Under the pieces are notes generated by a model. That model was not told the origin of the DNA. It made no database searches and saw nothing but the letters and a program-made list of their open reading frames with translations. DNA of 64,000 bases, from positions 96,340,051 through 96,404,050 of the forward strand of contig OX123182.2 in assembly GCA_944739405.2 (NCBI GenBank). Reading direction: 5' to 3'. Below are positions 20,508 through 31,539 of the stretch, piece after piece. Numbering within the stretch: position 1 is the first letter of the stretch; each line of letters starts with the position of its first letter. The stretch comes from Euclidia mi. Lineage: Eukaryota > Arthropoda > Insecta > Lepidoptera > Erebidae. A program made the position numbers and the translations under genes.

Positions 20508-20630
20508 TTGTATCGCATCAGCTACTTTTGAACATTGACATAAATGCACAAACATGCAAAGATAGTAATATTTATTGAATTATGGTTTTGTATCACATCA
20601 GTTACTTTTGAACATTTGACAGAAGTTACA
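20508..20630. repeat. Degenerate direct repeat, about 76-bp spacing
   Basis: TTTTGTATC.CATCAG.TACT followed by TTTGAACATTTGACA-type sequence occurs twice (about 20510-20545 and 20586-20622). Confidence 0.6.
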
Positions 20631-20694
20631 AAAAAGAAAATACATCAGAGATGAAATTTGGTAAAATTATATTGAATATACAAAGACTGCCTCT

Positions 20695-20875
20695 GTGGAC
20701 CAGTGACTGCCTCCGTGGTCGGGTGGATAGCGTATGCGTCTGCTGATCGGAAGTCTCGGGTTAGATTCCCGGGTCGGGCAAAAGTGTTACTGGGTTTTTT
20801 CCAAACTCTCAGTAGCAGCACGGAGTCTTGTGATGTGCCCGGTAGCAATTCATCTGCTTTTCCGTAAAACATAAC
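20695..20875 (+). mobile_element. tRNA-derived SINE fragment
   Basis: Contains a pol III A-box-like GTGGTCGGGTGGATAGCG and a B-box-like GGGTTAGATTCCCG. CAGTAGCAGCACGGAGTCT and TGTGCCCGGTA follow, shared with the SINE at 24820-25228. The tail part is missing. It is not a working tRNA: no acceptor stem closes. Confidence 0.75.
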
Positions 20876-21202
20876 AAATTAAATTACTGGGGTACCTACT
20901 TCAAAAATAAGTATGAATAAATTATTTGCCTCATGATTACGTGGCCTCAGTTTCATCATTTATGTATGTATACTAGTTTTGAAATTTTTCTTCACTTCTT
21001 AGTTCTGATGCGAATTGAGTTTATAACTTTTGGAGTCAAAACTGATCACGAATTTATGGCAGCTGTACTAGTAGTTAATTATTGGTATAATTTACAATCA
21101 CATACTTTTGAATCACTTCGACGCCACACAGTTCTGACGCGAACTCCGTTCATTAGTATTGAATTTCTGATTTTGATCATCTACTTTTGCTGTTGACTGT
21201 AC

Positions 21203-22719
21203 CTACGAGCAAAATGTTGACACAAACATCAGAAACAATTATTGCACCTACCAAAACAGACGTAATGGCATAGAAAGCAACACGAATCTTGTTCACAAAT
21301 CATATAAAGGTGTGTACAGATGTAACATGTTACTAAACTTATGTTGTAAAACACGACCACGTTATGTACCCTTCAGCTACCCCATTACTGAAACAAGTTA
21401 TATAGCAATGGTTTATAGCATATGTTATATAATCTGTACGCGCCTTACAACTACGTTATTCGAATACAATCTTCAGTAGAACAAGGATCTTCTTCATCCA
21501 GCCTCTTACCTTAATATTCCCAGAATACGAACGAAAAATGATGAAATATGAACACATTTTAAAAGCAATATACATTGCACGAACTGCCTGATAATATCAG
21601 AGGGCACTTACATACTTTACCGTTAAAATTTGCATAGAAAATGATAAAAGTGTTTCTTGTTTATTCTGTTAGGAATAATAATGCAAATGGTTTTGTAGAG
21701 TCACAATGACAAAGATACATTTGAAGATTATATTTCACTTTGCTGTAGTTCTTATGAAACAATTTTATTTAAAATTATTATTGTATAATGTATGTATATA
21801 CTATGACACCTTGTTAGGGCAAAGTGGGTTTCTTTTAACAATATATCGATAACTTTTAATAAATTACCAAAAAAGCACATTGGAGCCTACATTTACAAAT
21901 TAATAATATAATAATATATAAACCAATATTTTTGTGTTTTTACAATGCTACATGTTCTATGATTTGTCTGCTGCAAAGCTGTTATGGCTTCCTGGCCAAC
22001 AGAACAGAGAGTCATTATTATCGTCCTAACGGTATAATTTAGCCTTGGAGCCAGACAATTCTTTTAATAAATATGTGGTGTCCTTTTATATGGGACGTAT
22101 CAAAGAACACCACATAGGAAGTATTTTCTTCCTACACGATGTCGCCGTGGAATGGAATCCCGGCCAAGTGGTAAATCTGAATCTGCCAAAGTGGTAACAT
22201 ATTAATATTACCATTTTGTCATTTTTGGGTCTAACCACCTCTGCTTCCCACAAAGTTTAACTATGTTAAGGCACAAATTGTTTCAATTCATTGTTTCATT
22301 TTTAGTAGGGGAGCCCTAGAAAGGATTTCGGGATTTACTAGAGCGCGTCAGATATTGATAGCATCAATGTGCTAGGTATTTTTAATAAAGTAAGAATGTT
22401 AATCTGATCGTTTGCATAATAGAGGTAAGATTTCAATATGTTAAAAAAGAAAATTAATCTTACATGTCAGAGTTTTAAGGGGATGTTAAGTGAACCTAAA
22501 AAAGGGTCTCATTGAACAATCAGACGATTTAGGTGTCACGTTAACTCGTGGCCATTATTAGAAAATTGCAAATGTGAATGAGTGAATTCGCCGTTTTGAA
22601 ATCAAGCGTGTCAGATTAAGATATATCTCTTAATCTGACGATTATCTGCAGGGATTAAGGCAACAGCTCTTTTTTAAATTATGAAAGTCAGTAGCCACTC
22701 CCGCCACCGATGAAAAATT
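21203..22719. other. Gene-free AT-rich stretch
   Basis: No recognisable gene or bounded repeat. The short open frames inside lack domain features. Confidence 0.4.
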
Positions 22720-22991
22720 ATACATTACTAGCTTTTGCCCGCGGCTTCGCGCGCGTAAATTCGGGGTTCTCTAGTTATATCATCTATGTTCGGGATAACA
22801 CAAATCTCCTTTATTATAAATGTTTTAACTGTTTAAGAAATATAACTGCAAAAAGTATTTACACATACAAACTACTTAGTACTAAGATTTAGTAGGAGGT
22901 AAAATGTTATCCGGTATCTGTGACATTTCGCCAGAGTGGCCAATATGGCGACTGTGATTTTTTTTGTCTGTCAGAACCATTAGAATTTAAC

Positions 22992-23381
22992 GAGCGAAAA
23001 GAGGTGGCGATAGCCGAGTGGATATACCAACAGACTGCCATGCAGAGGGTATCGGGTTCGAATCCACGGCGCGCACCAATGACTTTTCGGAGTTATGTGC
23101 GTATTGAATGGTTAATTATCGCTTGTCCCGTGCCTCGGAGAGCACGTTAAGCCGTCGGTCCCGGTTGTCATGAAGATCTTTGACAGTCGTTACAGGGCGT
23201 CAGTACCTTCTAAACAAACTGACACTAGTCTAAACCATGGAATATCGCTATCCCTTCGGGTTGCGGAGGTCAGACAGGCAGTCGCTCTGTGGAAAAGCTA
23301 ATATTCAGCCAAATCCGGTTAGACTAGAAAGCGGACCCCAGATTGAAACTGGGATAACGCTAAGAGGATGATGATGATGAT
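22992..23381 (+). mobile_element. tRNA-derived SINE (family C) with 18-bp target duplication
   Basis: Flanked by GAACCATTAGAATTTAAC at 22974-22991 and 23382-23399. The head has GTGGCGATAGCCGAGTGG (A box) and GGGTTCGAATCC (B box). The body includes CATGAAGATCTTTGACAGTC and AGGTCAGACAGGCAGTCGCT, and the tail is GGATGATGATGATGATG. A diverged relative lies at 25420-25775. Confidence 0.95.
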
Positions 23382-23519
23382 GAACCATTAGAATTTAACA
23401 AAATACTCGACAATCCGAATTTTGCGGATATATGTATGTTGTCGACTCGAAACCTTTATTTTTTAATGTTTTATTATTCAGGTAAGGTTTCGATGTACTC
23501 CTTGACGAAATTATTAATA

Positions 23520-23895
23520 CAGGGTGTCACAAGACCCATCACCAAGCCGAAGTCTACGAGTTTTGGACATCATGCCAAGTTATACTAACCAAATATAAAA
23601 CTTGGGAAATGACATTTTTTTTTAAGTTTTCACTTTTTTCAAGCGGCTATAAAAAAGGCGCGCGTGAAATTTTCGAAATACCTACTAATCTCTGGGTGCA
23701 TAGGACATCTATAGAACAGGTTAGCAGGGTAAATGCATAGATTTTGTACCTAATTACAAAACTTCCATAGTAACTTTGAGTCTCAATATCTCCTGAACCA
23801 GTAATTTCCCAGGTATGTTGCCGAAGCAAAAAATGTTCGTAATGATTGGTACAATATGGGGTTTCAGTTTTCGTTAAGGGTCTTTTTACACCCTG
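23520..23895. mobile_element. Mariner-like MITE with CAGGGTGT ends and TA duplication
   Basis: 376 bp, starting CAGGGTGTCACAA and ending TTTTTACACCCTG, with TA on both sides (23518-23519 and 23896-23897). The empty site in family B copy 2 near 43910 has a single ATTAATATAGTT. A TA duplication and CAGGGTG ends fit the Tc1/mariner group. The internal ORF on the minus strand shows no transposase motif. Confidence 0.87.
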
Positions 23896-24143
23896 TATAT
23901 GATTTGACACTGCGATAGCAGCGCAGTCCGTCGGTTGCAATGTGAAACATTCCAACATCCACAACAACTTGCAAATTAAAAATTAAGTAAAAAAACATTT
24001 TCCAGTGGTATAAATTGTGAATCTAAACCATTCTCAAGTCCCCTTGAACACACACAAAAATTTCATCAAGATCGGTCCAGTCGTTTAGGAGGAATTCAGT
24101 GACATACACACGCACACAAGAAATATATATATTAAGATATACA

Positions 24144-24808
24144 TTTTTATCTTTTTATCATATAAGCTTTGCAACCCAATGACGCTCGAGTTTTAGCATC
24201 ATTGGCTATTCGTATATGCATATTTTTGCCAGCTTCCAGGATCTAAATATCGACACCTACGTACAATATCGTAACTGCATTTTATCAACTTTACAGTATC
24301 GCCGTTGAAAGGTACGGAGGCAGATTATTGATGTTTGTGAAGTCAAATAAGCTAATTTAAGGACCAAAATTGGCATACTGCCATATTTGAAGGCTTAGTT
24401 TATGACTTCTAGTAAGATTCCTTGTTATTTTTGCTAGAATTCCTTTAAAGTCACATACGATTTTCTACTTTGAAAATATCAGCCGTATTTATTTGTATGT
24501 ATTACTTACTATCTTTTACGTTGACATTAATCTAGAATAAAGTAATGTATGTTGTATATAAGATAACTTACATTGGAACTAATAATATAAGTATGTGTCG
24601 TAAGTTACAATTATCATAATATTAAAGGGAATACATGAAATAAAATATCTTCCATTGCGTAACAACTCAAAATACTATCCAATGACATTGCCATTCATTA
24701 TTCATTATTACAGCAGTTTTTGGAACGTGATATGAAATCTTTATTATAAGATTTATTTTCTTGTTTTATTCATTTTAAGAGCAATCACTACTAGGAATAA
24801 ATTGTTAT
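24144..24808. other. Gene-free stretch
   Basis: AT-rich, nothing recognised. Confidence 0.4.
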
Positions 24809-24819
24809 TGAAAGTTTGT

Positions 24820-25228
24820 GCCATGTGGTTGACGGCATAGAATACTAGTGTCACCACCCCCTATCTTACCGTAGGTGTCGTAAGAGGCGACTAAGGGATA
24901 ACACGATGCAAATACCATATTTGCGTAGAGACGGAAAACTCGACATCAAACCCTATACGACTGCTTCGTTGGTCTCGTGCCATAAATGTGCGCGTGGGAT
25001 CGGGAGGTCCCGGGTTCGATTCCTGGGTCGGGCAGTGTTATTGGGTTTTTCTGTCACGAAATTCTCAGTAGCAGCACGAAGTCTGGAAATGTGCCCGGTA
25101 CGGCAATAGGCTCGCCCCCTATTATGTGGGACTAAAGTATATCTGGCGAAAAGTGGGTGTAGAAATACACCTCTGCCTACTCCTTCGGGGATAAAAGGCG
25201 TGACGATATGTATGTATGTATGTATGTA
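24820..25228 (+). mobile_element. tRNA-related SINE with TATG tail and 11-bp target duplication
   Basis: TGAAAGTTTGT at 24809-24819 is repeated at 25229-25239. The 5' part (GTGTCACCACCCC, GGTGTCGTAAGAGGCGACTA) matches the head of the SINE at 36436-36674. The middle has a B box in GGGTTCGATTCCTGGG. The 3' part (GGCAATAGGCTCGCC, ATTATGTGGGA, GGCGAAAAGTGGG, CTCTGCCTACTCCTTCGGGG) matches 30883-31114. The tail is TATGTATGTATG. It thus looks like a composite of two SINE modules. Confidence 0.9.
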
Positions 25229-25239
25229 TGAAAGTTTGT

Positions 25240-25419
25240 CTGAATCCAGTTTCTGGTAGACGTTAAAATAAATCGTGGTCAGAACTGAGTGTTATTTGAG
25301 ACTTGCACAGGTTCATCAAATAATATTTTTTTTTCGGCCTAAGGTATCGGCTGCCTACTTGCACAGAGCGCAACATTATCACGTATACGTTATCTCCTAG
25401 TAGACGCTTAGATAACATA
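25240..25419. other. Spacer
   Basis: No feature recognised; a T-run sits near 25326. Confidence 0.3.
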
Positions 25420-25775
25420 AAGCGATAGCCTAGCGGTAAAGGCAGTGAGTGGAGATGCCAACAGACTGCCATGCAGAGGATATCGGTTTCGAATTCACAG
25501 CACGCACTAATGACTTTTCAGTGAGCGTATTGAATTGAAAATTTACATTTGCGCCGTGCCTCGGCGAGCACCTAAAGCCATCGGTCGCGGCTGTTATGAA
25601 GATCTTTGATAGTCGTTTTAGGGAATCAGTACGTATGCATAAACTGACAATAGTATAAACCGTAGAATAAAGCTATCCATTTGGCTTGCGGGGAGGTCAG
25701 ACAGGCAGTCGCTCTATGTTAAAGCTAATATTCAGACAAATTCAAAGCAGACACTGGGATAATGCTAAGAGGATG
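25420..25775 (+). mobile_element. SINE family C, copy 2
   Basis: Aligns with 22992-23381 along its length: AACAGACTGCCATGCAGAGG, ATGAAGATCTTTGA.AGTCGTT, GAGGTCAGACAGGCAGTCGC and GCTAA.AGGATGAT. It is more diverged (B box reads GGTTTCGAATTCAC) and has lost the long GAT tail, so it is an older insertion. Confidence 0.88.
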
Positions 25776-26521
25776 ATATAAGGATCTTCAAGTTTATTTG
25801 GCGAATCTCATGAGATTCTACTAGTTGAAAACATTATATATGGTCGCATACATATCTTACACACATAACATCATGCTTTTCACGGTTCCCTCAATGCCCA
25901 AACCTATTGAAAATCGATAACTAAGTTTCAAGAAACTATTTAGTATGCTACAGTGCCTTACAGCACCATCGTTACTCAAAAACTCATAGCCTAAGTTTCT
26001 TAGCATTTTCCGCTTGTTGTCTTTCCATTCGGCAGCATGTCGACGTCTGATATTTCTCTTGTCTTTCCTGGGTTTAGTGTTCCTTTAACTATATCAGTGA
26101 AACTTAAGAGGATTGTGGTGACAAAATAACTTTTTCAACAAGTCAAGAACAAAAGTGGTTTTCATAATCAAAATATTATATATTTTATTTTATATTCCGA
26201 TTTATTGTGCGATTAATGAATGGCGTGTTATATTTTTAGAAGTTAACAGAGAATCTTCATGTGGTCAAAAGAAAGAAAAAAAGTATGATTATAGCTGTTT
26301 TCCGCAGTTTCGTACACGTGATAATGTCATAATCGTAACTTTCCCTTGGGTTAGTACCTTCCACAATATGACGTTTATATCCTATACAGTGACTGAGTTG
26401 TTTTGCTGTACAGAGAGATGGATACATAGATAGAAAGGAGAGAGACAGAGAGATAAACAGAAACTTTGACATTATTTGTCTATGGGATAGTTATTTTTAC
26501 AAGTTATAATTTTAAATTAAG
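25776..26521. other. Gene-free stretch with one possible coding remnant
   Basis: On the minus strand about 26085-25990 reads RRRHAAEWKDNKRKMLRNLG, which looks protein-like (basic, no stop), but the family is not established. The rest, including the overlapping ORFs at 26155-26472, shows nothing. Confidence 0.3.
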
Positions 26522-26966
26522 TTAAATGGCTCGCGTGGACATACAAATGAAAAGGCAAATGTACCCTTTATAGGAGTGATGCCTACGACCTTTTGTTGTC
26601 CTTACACTAAAAGCGCCAGCATAGTCTACTCCACTATGCAGGAGTGGCCTTACTGGTGAACATCTCACTGATGGGAGACAACCCATAAATGGATGCCTAA
26701 CAATAGCTCTCTGTTTAGTACACGTGACACATTGCCGTACATGTTTTTTGACCAAATCCCTAACACCAATGACCCAGTAAGCAGTTCTCAAGTATGTGAT
26801 CATGAGCTGAGGTCCTCCATGAAGAGTCTTACTGTGAGCATCTGCTACTATCAAGTTGGTAAGGTGAGACATATGCGGTAAAACTATCGGATGCTTGATT
26901 TGTTCTTCTAATTGAGCCTTTACTAGCCTTCCTTGTACTCCATTTATGCCCTTGTCATCTATATAA
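26522..26966 (-). pseudogene. BEL/Pao integrase, truncated
   Basis: Open from about 26966. It contains the zinc-binding domain (AHSKTLHGG ... CVTCTKQRA, an HHCC-type arrangement) and the start of the catalytic core (HSGVDYAGAF, where Asp is the first DDE residue; KGYICLFICMSTRAI). It then stops at 26522, so the second Asp and the Glu are absent. The Met at 26872 is internal. Confidence 0.85.
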
Positions 26967-27103
26967 GGATTTTAATTTGCTTGATTTCCCTTGTGCATAA
27001 CCTTTAGTTTGTAATTGTAAATATTATTTTGTAAATGATTTTCTTTGCATGACCTTAATACAATTTTCTAATGTCATTTCTAATTCTATTTTTTGTAATT
27101 AAA

Positions 27104-29199
27104 CTATATCACATTTTTTACTTTAGTTAAGAATCGACGACAATAAGCAATTACCCTTATGAGTCTTTTTAAACTCGAGAATCGCTCAAATATGTCATCA
27201 CAGTGAAACACAACAGCTACGTGTGCCTTTACGCATTGTTCTAGATCTATATCTAAATAATTTGATATTTTATATAAAACTACAATATCTTTCAGAAACT
27301 GAGGACCAGTGAACCAAAGCTTATTTTCCTTGAGCAAACTTGGCAATGTTCCTCTTGATGCGCAATCAGCTGGATTGTCGTTGGTTGTGACGTGATACCA
27401 TTGAGAGGGTTTTGTATGAATCAAGATCTCTGAAGTGCGATTAGCGACGAATGTCTTCCACTTGCTTGGGTGACTGTTCAGCCATGCTAGACCGTTGGTG
27501 GAGTCTGTCCAAGCTCTTATATTATCGCTTGTTATCTTTAACACTTCGGTTGTTTCTGCCAATAATTTTGACAATAGTACTGCACCGCATAGTTCTAAGC
27601 GGGGGATACTTATTTGCTTGATGGGTGCTACCCTGGTTTTAGCAACCACTTAAGCAACCTTGATCTGGTTTTCGCTGTCGATAGTTCGCAGGTACACCAC
27701 TGCTGATTAAACTGCCTTTGAAGCGTCACAGAACCCGTGTATTTCTAGGTTATCTTTCTCATTTGTACCTAGCCAACGAGGAATCTACACCGCGGTAAGC
27801 AGAGATAATTCTCTCCGGTAAGTTATCCACTCCTCTAACAGATCGGTGGGTATTGTATCATCCCAGCCAATTCCTGTGAGCCATAACTTCTGTATGACAA
27901 TTTTTGCCAGGACTACACAAGGAGCTAACCACCCTAACAGATCAAACAACCGTGCTATATCTGAAATTACAGCTCTTTTTGTTACAGTTGTCAGTGGAGG
28001 TGGCAGGGACACCGTGTACTGAAAGAAATCACTATTGCGGTTCCAGGTAAGTCCTAGTATTTGCATTACGTTATCAATTTTTTATTCTAAGTTTTTGTCC
28101 TCTATCTGTTCTTTGTTTTCTTTATCTTTTGTTCTGTCTGTAGCTTTAGTAGCTTGGTCTAATTGCTTCTGCTTTGTTTCTAATGTATTTATTATGTCCA
28201 AAAGTTGCTCATTGTTACTACTCCACTTCTGTAACTCGATTTTTCCTTTGAGTAGTAAATCTGTAATCTCTCTATAAATCCTTACACCTTCTTCCACGCT
28301 GTAACATCCCACAGCTCATAAGGTCATCCATGTAAAAGGATGATAAAACCCTATCAGCAGCCAGTGGGTAGTTTTTGCCTTCATCATATGCAATCTGGTG
28401 TAGAGTCCTCACTGCTTGGAAAGGTGCTGAAGCGGTTCCGATCGTAACGGTAAGTAATTCGTAGTCCTTAATTTCATTTTCAGGATTATCACGCCACAGT
28501 ATCCGCTGATACATGGTTTCCTCATCAGCAATTCTTACCTGCCTATACATTTTTATTATATCAGTTACAAGACGAACAGTATACAACCTCCATCTCATTA
28601 CTGTGTGCCTTAAATCTGCCTGCAAAGTGGGTCCAGTCATAAGGGTATCATTTAATACGACGCCTTTCCTGTTCTTCCCTGAGGCATTAAACACAACACG
28701 TACCTTTGTCGTCGTCTTGTCGTCGCGTATCATTGCGTGGTGAGGTAAATAAGTATATTTACCGCACTTAGACGAGAAGAAAAGGACAATAAGAAAGAAG
28801 TAGCAGTAGCTACTTCTTTCTTAATGTCCTTTTCTTCTACAGGTCTCATATGATCTAGATGTAAATATTCTTTTATAACCTTAGTGTACTGTTCCTTTAA
28901 TTGATTGTTCTTGTGTAACCTTTTCTCTAATGACTTGAATCTACTTTCAGCTATAGCTCGAGAATTACCTGCTTTGAATGGTGGATCATCGTCGTACCTA
29001 CCATCATCTAATCGTGTCGTGGTAGCGCTATAAAACTCCTTGCACCTTTGTTCTTCAGGGCTAAGTATTTTCCTAGTATGTGGTTGCTCTTGAATCTCCC
29101 AAATTGCTTGAGAAGATCATCTTCATGCTGCTTCATGCTTGTACTATTTGAACTATTCATTGATCTATTTACAGCACCTGATAAGACCCATCCCAACAC
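27104..29199 (-). pseudogene. BEL/Pao reverse transcriptase and RNase H, interrupted
   Basis: Pieces in order: LGWVLSGAV (29199), a linker with FYSATTTRLDDGRY, the RT block KVRVVFNASGKN and catalytic FYMDDLMS (28733-28320), a frameshift near 28310, then YREITDLLLKGKIELQKWSS (28300-28230). Next come a TAA at 28082, LGLTWNRNSDFF (28066), in-frame stops between 27785 and 27650 around EIHGFCDASKAV, and VAPIKQISIPRLELCGA (27630) into the RNase H region with AWTDSTNGLAWL and NPADCASRG. It would have copied element RNA; this copy cannot. Confidence 0.88.
28776..28837. repeat. 29-bp fold-back inside the BEL/Pao remnant
   Basis: The left arm 28776-28804 and right arm 28809-28837 are inverted copies with one mismatch and a 4-base loop. 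It lies in RT upstream linker sequence and appears to be a short inverted duplication that disrupts it. Confidence 0.9.
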
Positions 29200-29213
29200 C
29201 GTGCTATGCGCGA

Positions 29214-30353
29214 TCAGCGTAGAAGAGAACTACTCATTATACCTTCTTTAAGAATGCGGCTATAAACATACGCACCCAATAAAAGATCAATTTTATTGGG
29301 TTGATTGAACTGGGGATCGGCTAGATCTTTAGTTTTGATACCTATCCATTCGAATACACTACCACTTACGCTTTGTTCGGGTAAATATGAAGTTATTTTA
29401 CTAAGAACGTAGGCATTAAATGAAAGTGTAAACTCAGGATCGATCCGTGACCTAATTTTCAAATTTACCATGTACTTGGCAATGGTTGACCTATTACCCA
29501 GACCTGACACGATTCCGCGAATAGGGATCTTTTTCAGTCTGAGGTATTGAACTGTGGCCTCGGTGATTAAACTCGCTTGAGAACCTTGGTCAAGTAAAGC
29601 TCTGATCAAATGAAAGCTACCCGTCCTGGACTCGGCATTTACTAACACTGTGGCTTGTAAAACCTGTTTCGGTACGTGACCTCTATCAGTAGCTAAACAT
29701 GATACCACAAGATTAATAGCACTAGTTGAGGGACTAGTACCATCTGCAGTCACGTCAGGTGCAATGTTCTGATTCTTTACAGACTCGTCTAAGTGCAGTA
29801 AAGAGCGGTGACGTCTTTGACAAAGTTTGCAAGTGGTTTGCTTTTTACAATTGTAAGCCGTATGATTGCCACCACCTAAACAGTTGAAGCAAATATTATG
29901 CTTACTGACAAACTCTCGTCTAGTGACAACTGGTTGCTTAGCAAATCTTTTGCAAAAGCAAAGTTTGTGTGACTCTGAGCAATATTTGCACCGCATGTTG
30001 TTTGAGCTCATGGTTACCATACTTTTAGGCTTGTGTGAACCCTGAACCTGATGTGATGTGACTCTCTTAGGCTCTATACATTCGAACGCGCGAAACCTAT
30101 TCTCTAAAAAGTTGGCAAATTGTTCATAAGTAGGTAACTCATTCAAGTCTTGACTGTTGATGCTAAGTTCCCACTGTTTTCGCGTTTCAGAATCAAGTTT
30201 AAAAGCGACAATATGGATGATGATAATGTCCCACGTAGAAACATCTACATTTAAATTTGAAAGGGCACTAAGACAATCATTGGTGGTGTCAAGTAGCTCT
30301 TTTAAGCCTGTTGCAGACTCAACAGATAAACGCTTCTGACTAAATAATCGATT
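29214..30353 (-). pseudogene. BEL/Pao gag and aspartic protease
   Basis: Open from 30353 to a stop at 29214. The codon at 30146 sometimes taken as a start is TTG; the frame runs further upstream. The N-terminal part reads as the DUF1759-type gag region (LKELLDTTNDCL, WELSINSQDL). Cys/His knuckles follow (CKYC..SHKLCFCKRF, CFNCLGGGNHTAYNC, CKLC...H), then a DUF1758-type protease with LLDQGSQASLI as its active-site segment. The upstream end lacks a Met and meets an acceptor-like TTATTTAG, then A/T-rich DNA. The frame itself is intact, unlike RT. Confidence 0.85.
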
Positions 30354-30870
30354 TCATTTACAATTAGACAAAACAAAGCCAAAAATATTCAAGATAATAT
30401 ACCAACACACAAACGAGTGCTAAAAGTAAGTATATAAAACTACAAACAAGTTTTTAAACACATAAAAATGTGAAAAGCAAAAGCGGCAACTTATAATAAT
30501 ACAAAAAAACACAAGTAGCAAAAATATAAAAATTAAACCTTTTAAAACACTTAGCGAAAATAATCTAACACAACCAAACTAAGGCATAAATTTTCTAAGT
30601 GGCAAAAAGCTAAAATTTTTGTGTTTTGAACTATGTTTACTGTCGGCGGAAATTGGGCATAGGTTCCCCGTTCCATCGTTTTCTATAAAACTATTCTAAG
30701 TCTAAACTAAACAAACATGCATTTAATTACAAACTATCTTAAAAATTACAAAGCCTTTTCTATCTTTATATTAATCTTCAACTATTTTCTAAGTTCGAGG
30801 TGTCTTGTAAATAAAGTTCAAATTACTAGTTTTTAATCACTTGCACTAATTTACTCTATTAAAAAATAAT
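30354..30870. other. A-rich stretch, no gene
   Basis: AT-rich DNA between the BEL remnant and the SINE, possibly its degraded leader. Nothing else seen. Confidence 0.35.
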
Positions 30871-30882
30871 TGTACTCACGCA

Positions 30883-31114
30883 TATGGTGCATAGGGTTCC
30901 CACCAAGAACTTAGGGTCCCAAGCCAACCTCACCTGCAAGTGGTGCACCTGCCGATCAACGGACGAGGCTCTGGCAAACAAAATGTCCCAATAAGCGGCA
31001 ATAGGCTCGCCACCTATTACGTGGGATCAAAACACTGGCGAAAAGTGGGCGTTTAATATGCCTCTGCCTACTCCTTCGGGGAAACAGGCGTGAGTCTATG
31101 TATGTATGTATGTA
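30883..31114 (+). mobile_element. SINE with TATG tail and 12-bp target duplication
   Basis: TGTACTCACGCA at 30871-30882 and again at 31115-31126. The body starts TATGGTGCATAGGGTTCCC and contains CCTGCCGATCAACGGACGAG, GGCAATAGGCTCGCC and CTCTGCCTACTCCTTCGGGG. It ends in TATGTATGTATGTA. The reverse-oriented copy at 19984-20215 is closely similar. Confidence 0.93.
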
Positions 31115-31126
31115 TGTACTCACGCA

Positions 31127-31539
31127 ACTGCAGTGACTCACACAAAGTGGTTGAATGTCACTTTCATCCAAGTTACCAGTAGCGCCCTCTATTGAGACGT
31201 CGAGTTGAACTCCATCATTGTCCTTGTCATAGATTGCACAGATGTCCTTGTTGTCGACTCCAGCAAGCAGCTACAATCTCCAGGTGTGCGATTCAGCACC
31301 CACGTTTCCAACTGTAGGGCCCTCTGTCGTCCGTTGTACTAAAACTGCTGGCGACACAACTGATTTTGGCAATCAGTTCGCGCTTCAACAACGGATATCT
31401 CGACTCTTGCGCAACTATCTACTGCGAGTCTGAGGCAACGGTCGGCTTGACCGTGTGAACTAAAAATGGCCTTTAAGCATATTCGGCTCAGTAAGTCCAA
31501 TGGAAAATGATCTAGTGAACTATTTGATCTAAAGCAGAC
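31127..31539 (-). other. Possible leader of the BEL/Pao element
   Basis: No coding frame recognised. It lies between the SINE and the LTR-like block and is less AT-rich than its surroundings. A relation to BEL/Pao is inferred from position only. Confidence 0.25.

Larger units (their letters stand above)
19619..21202. mobile_element. 1.6-kb element with long terminal inverted repeats
   Basis: About 163 bp at each end (19619-19781 and 21040-21202) are inverted copies at roughly 90% identity. They begin GTACAGTCAACAGCAAAAGT and share GGAGTTCGCGTCAGAACT and AGTATGTGATTGTAAATTAT. Between them are SINE pieces (19984-20215 and 20695-20875), a hairpin and AT-rich sequence, with no transposase. It is a non-autonomous long-TIR DNA element, or a pair of inverted copies of one repeat. 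No convincing target-site duplication was found. Confidence 0.75.
22720..24143 (+). repeat. Dispersed repeat family B, copy 1, with two insertions
   Basis: Starts with TAGCTTTTGCCCGCGGCTTC and ends near CAAGAAATATATATATTAAG. It shares most of its length with the copy at 42570-44140, e.g. ATAACTGCAAAAAGTAT, CAAACTACTTAGTACTAAGA, GTGGCCAATA, CCTTGACGAAATTATTAATA, CATTCTCAAGTCCCCTTGA and CAGTCGTTTAGGAGGA. It is interrupted by a SINE (22992-23381) and a MITE (23520-23895), both absent from the other copy. Noncoding; the ends are reminiscent of non-autonomous Helitrons, but the class is unproven. Confidence 0.82.
26522..30353 (-). mobile_element. Degenerate BEL/Pao LTR retrotransposon
   Basis: Reading on the minus strand from 30353 to 26522 gives gag, aspartic protease, RT, RNase H and integrase N-terminus in that order, the layout of BEL/Pao elements. 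The 3' part of integrase and the 3' LTR are missing. A possible 5' LTR lies further out (31540-31677) beyond a SINE insertion. The coding parts are broken by stops and frameshifts. Confidence 0.87.

Noticed and set aside
26155..26472. Overlapping ORFs of 92 and 71 codons on opposite strands
   Set aside because: Low-complexity hydrophobic or basic translations with no family features.
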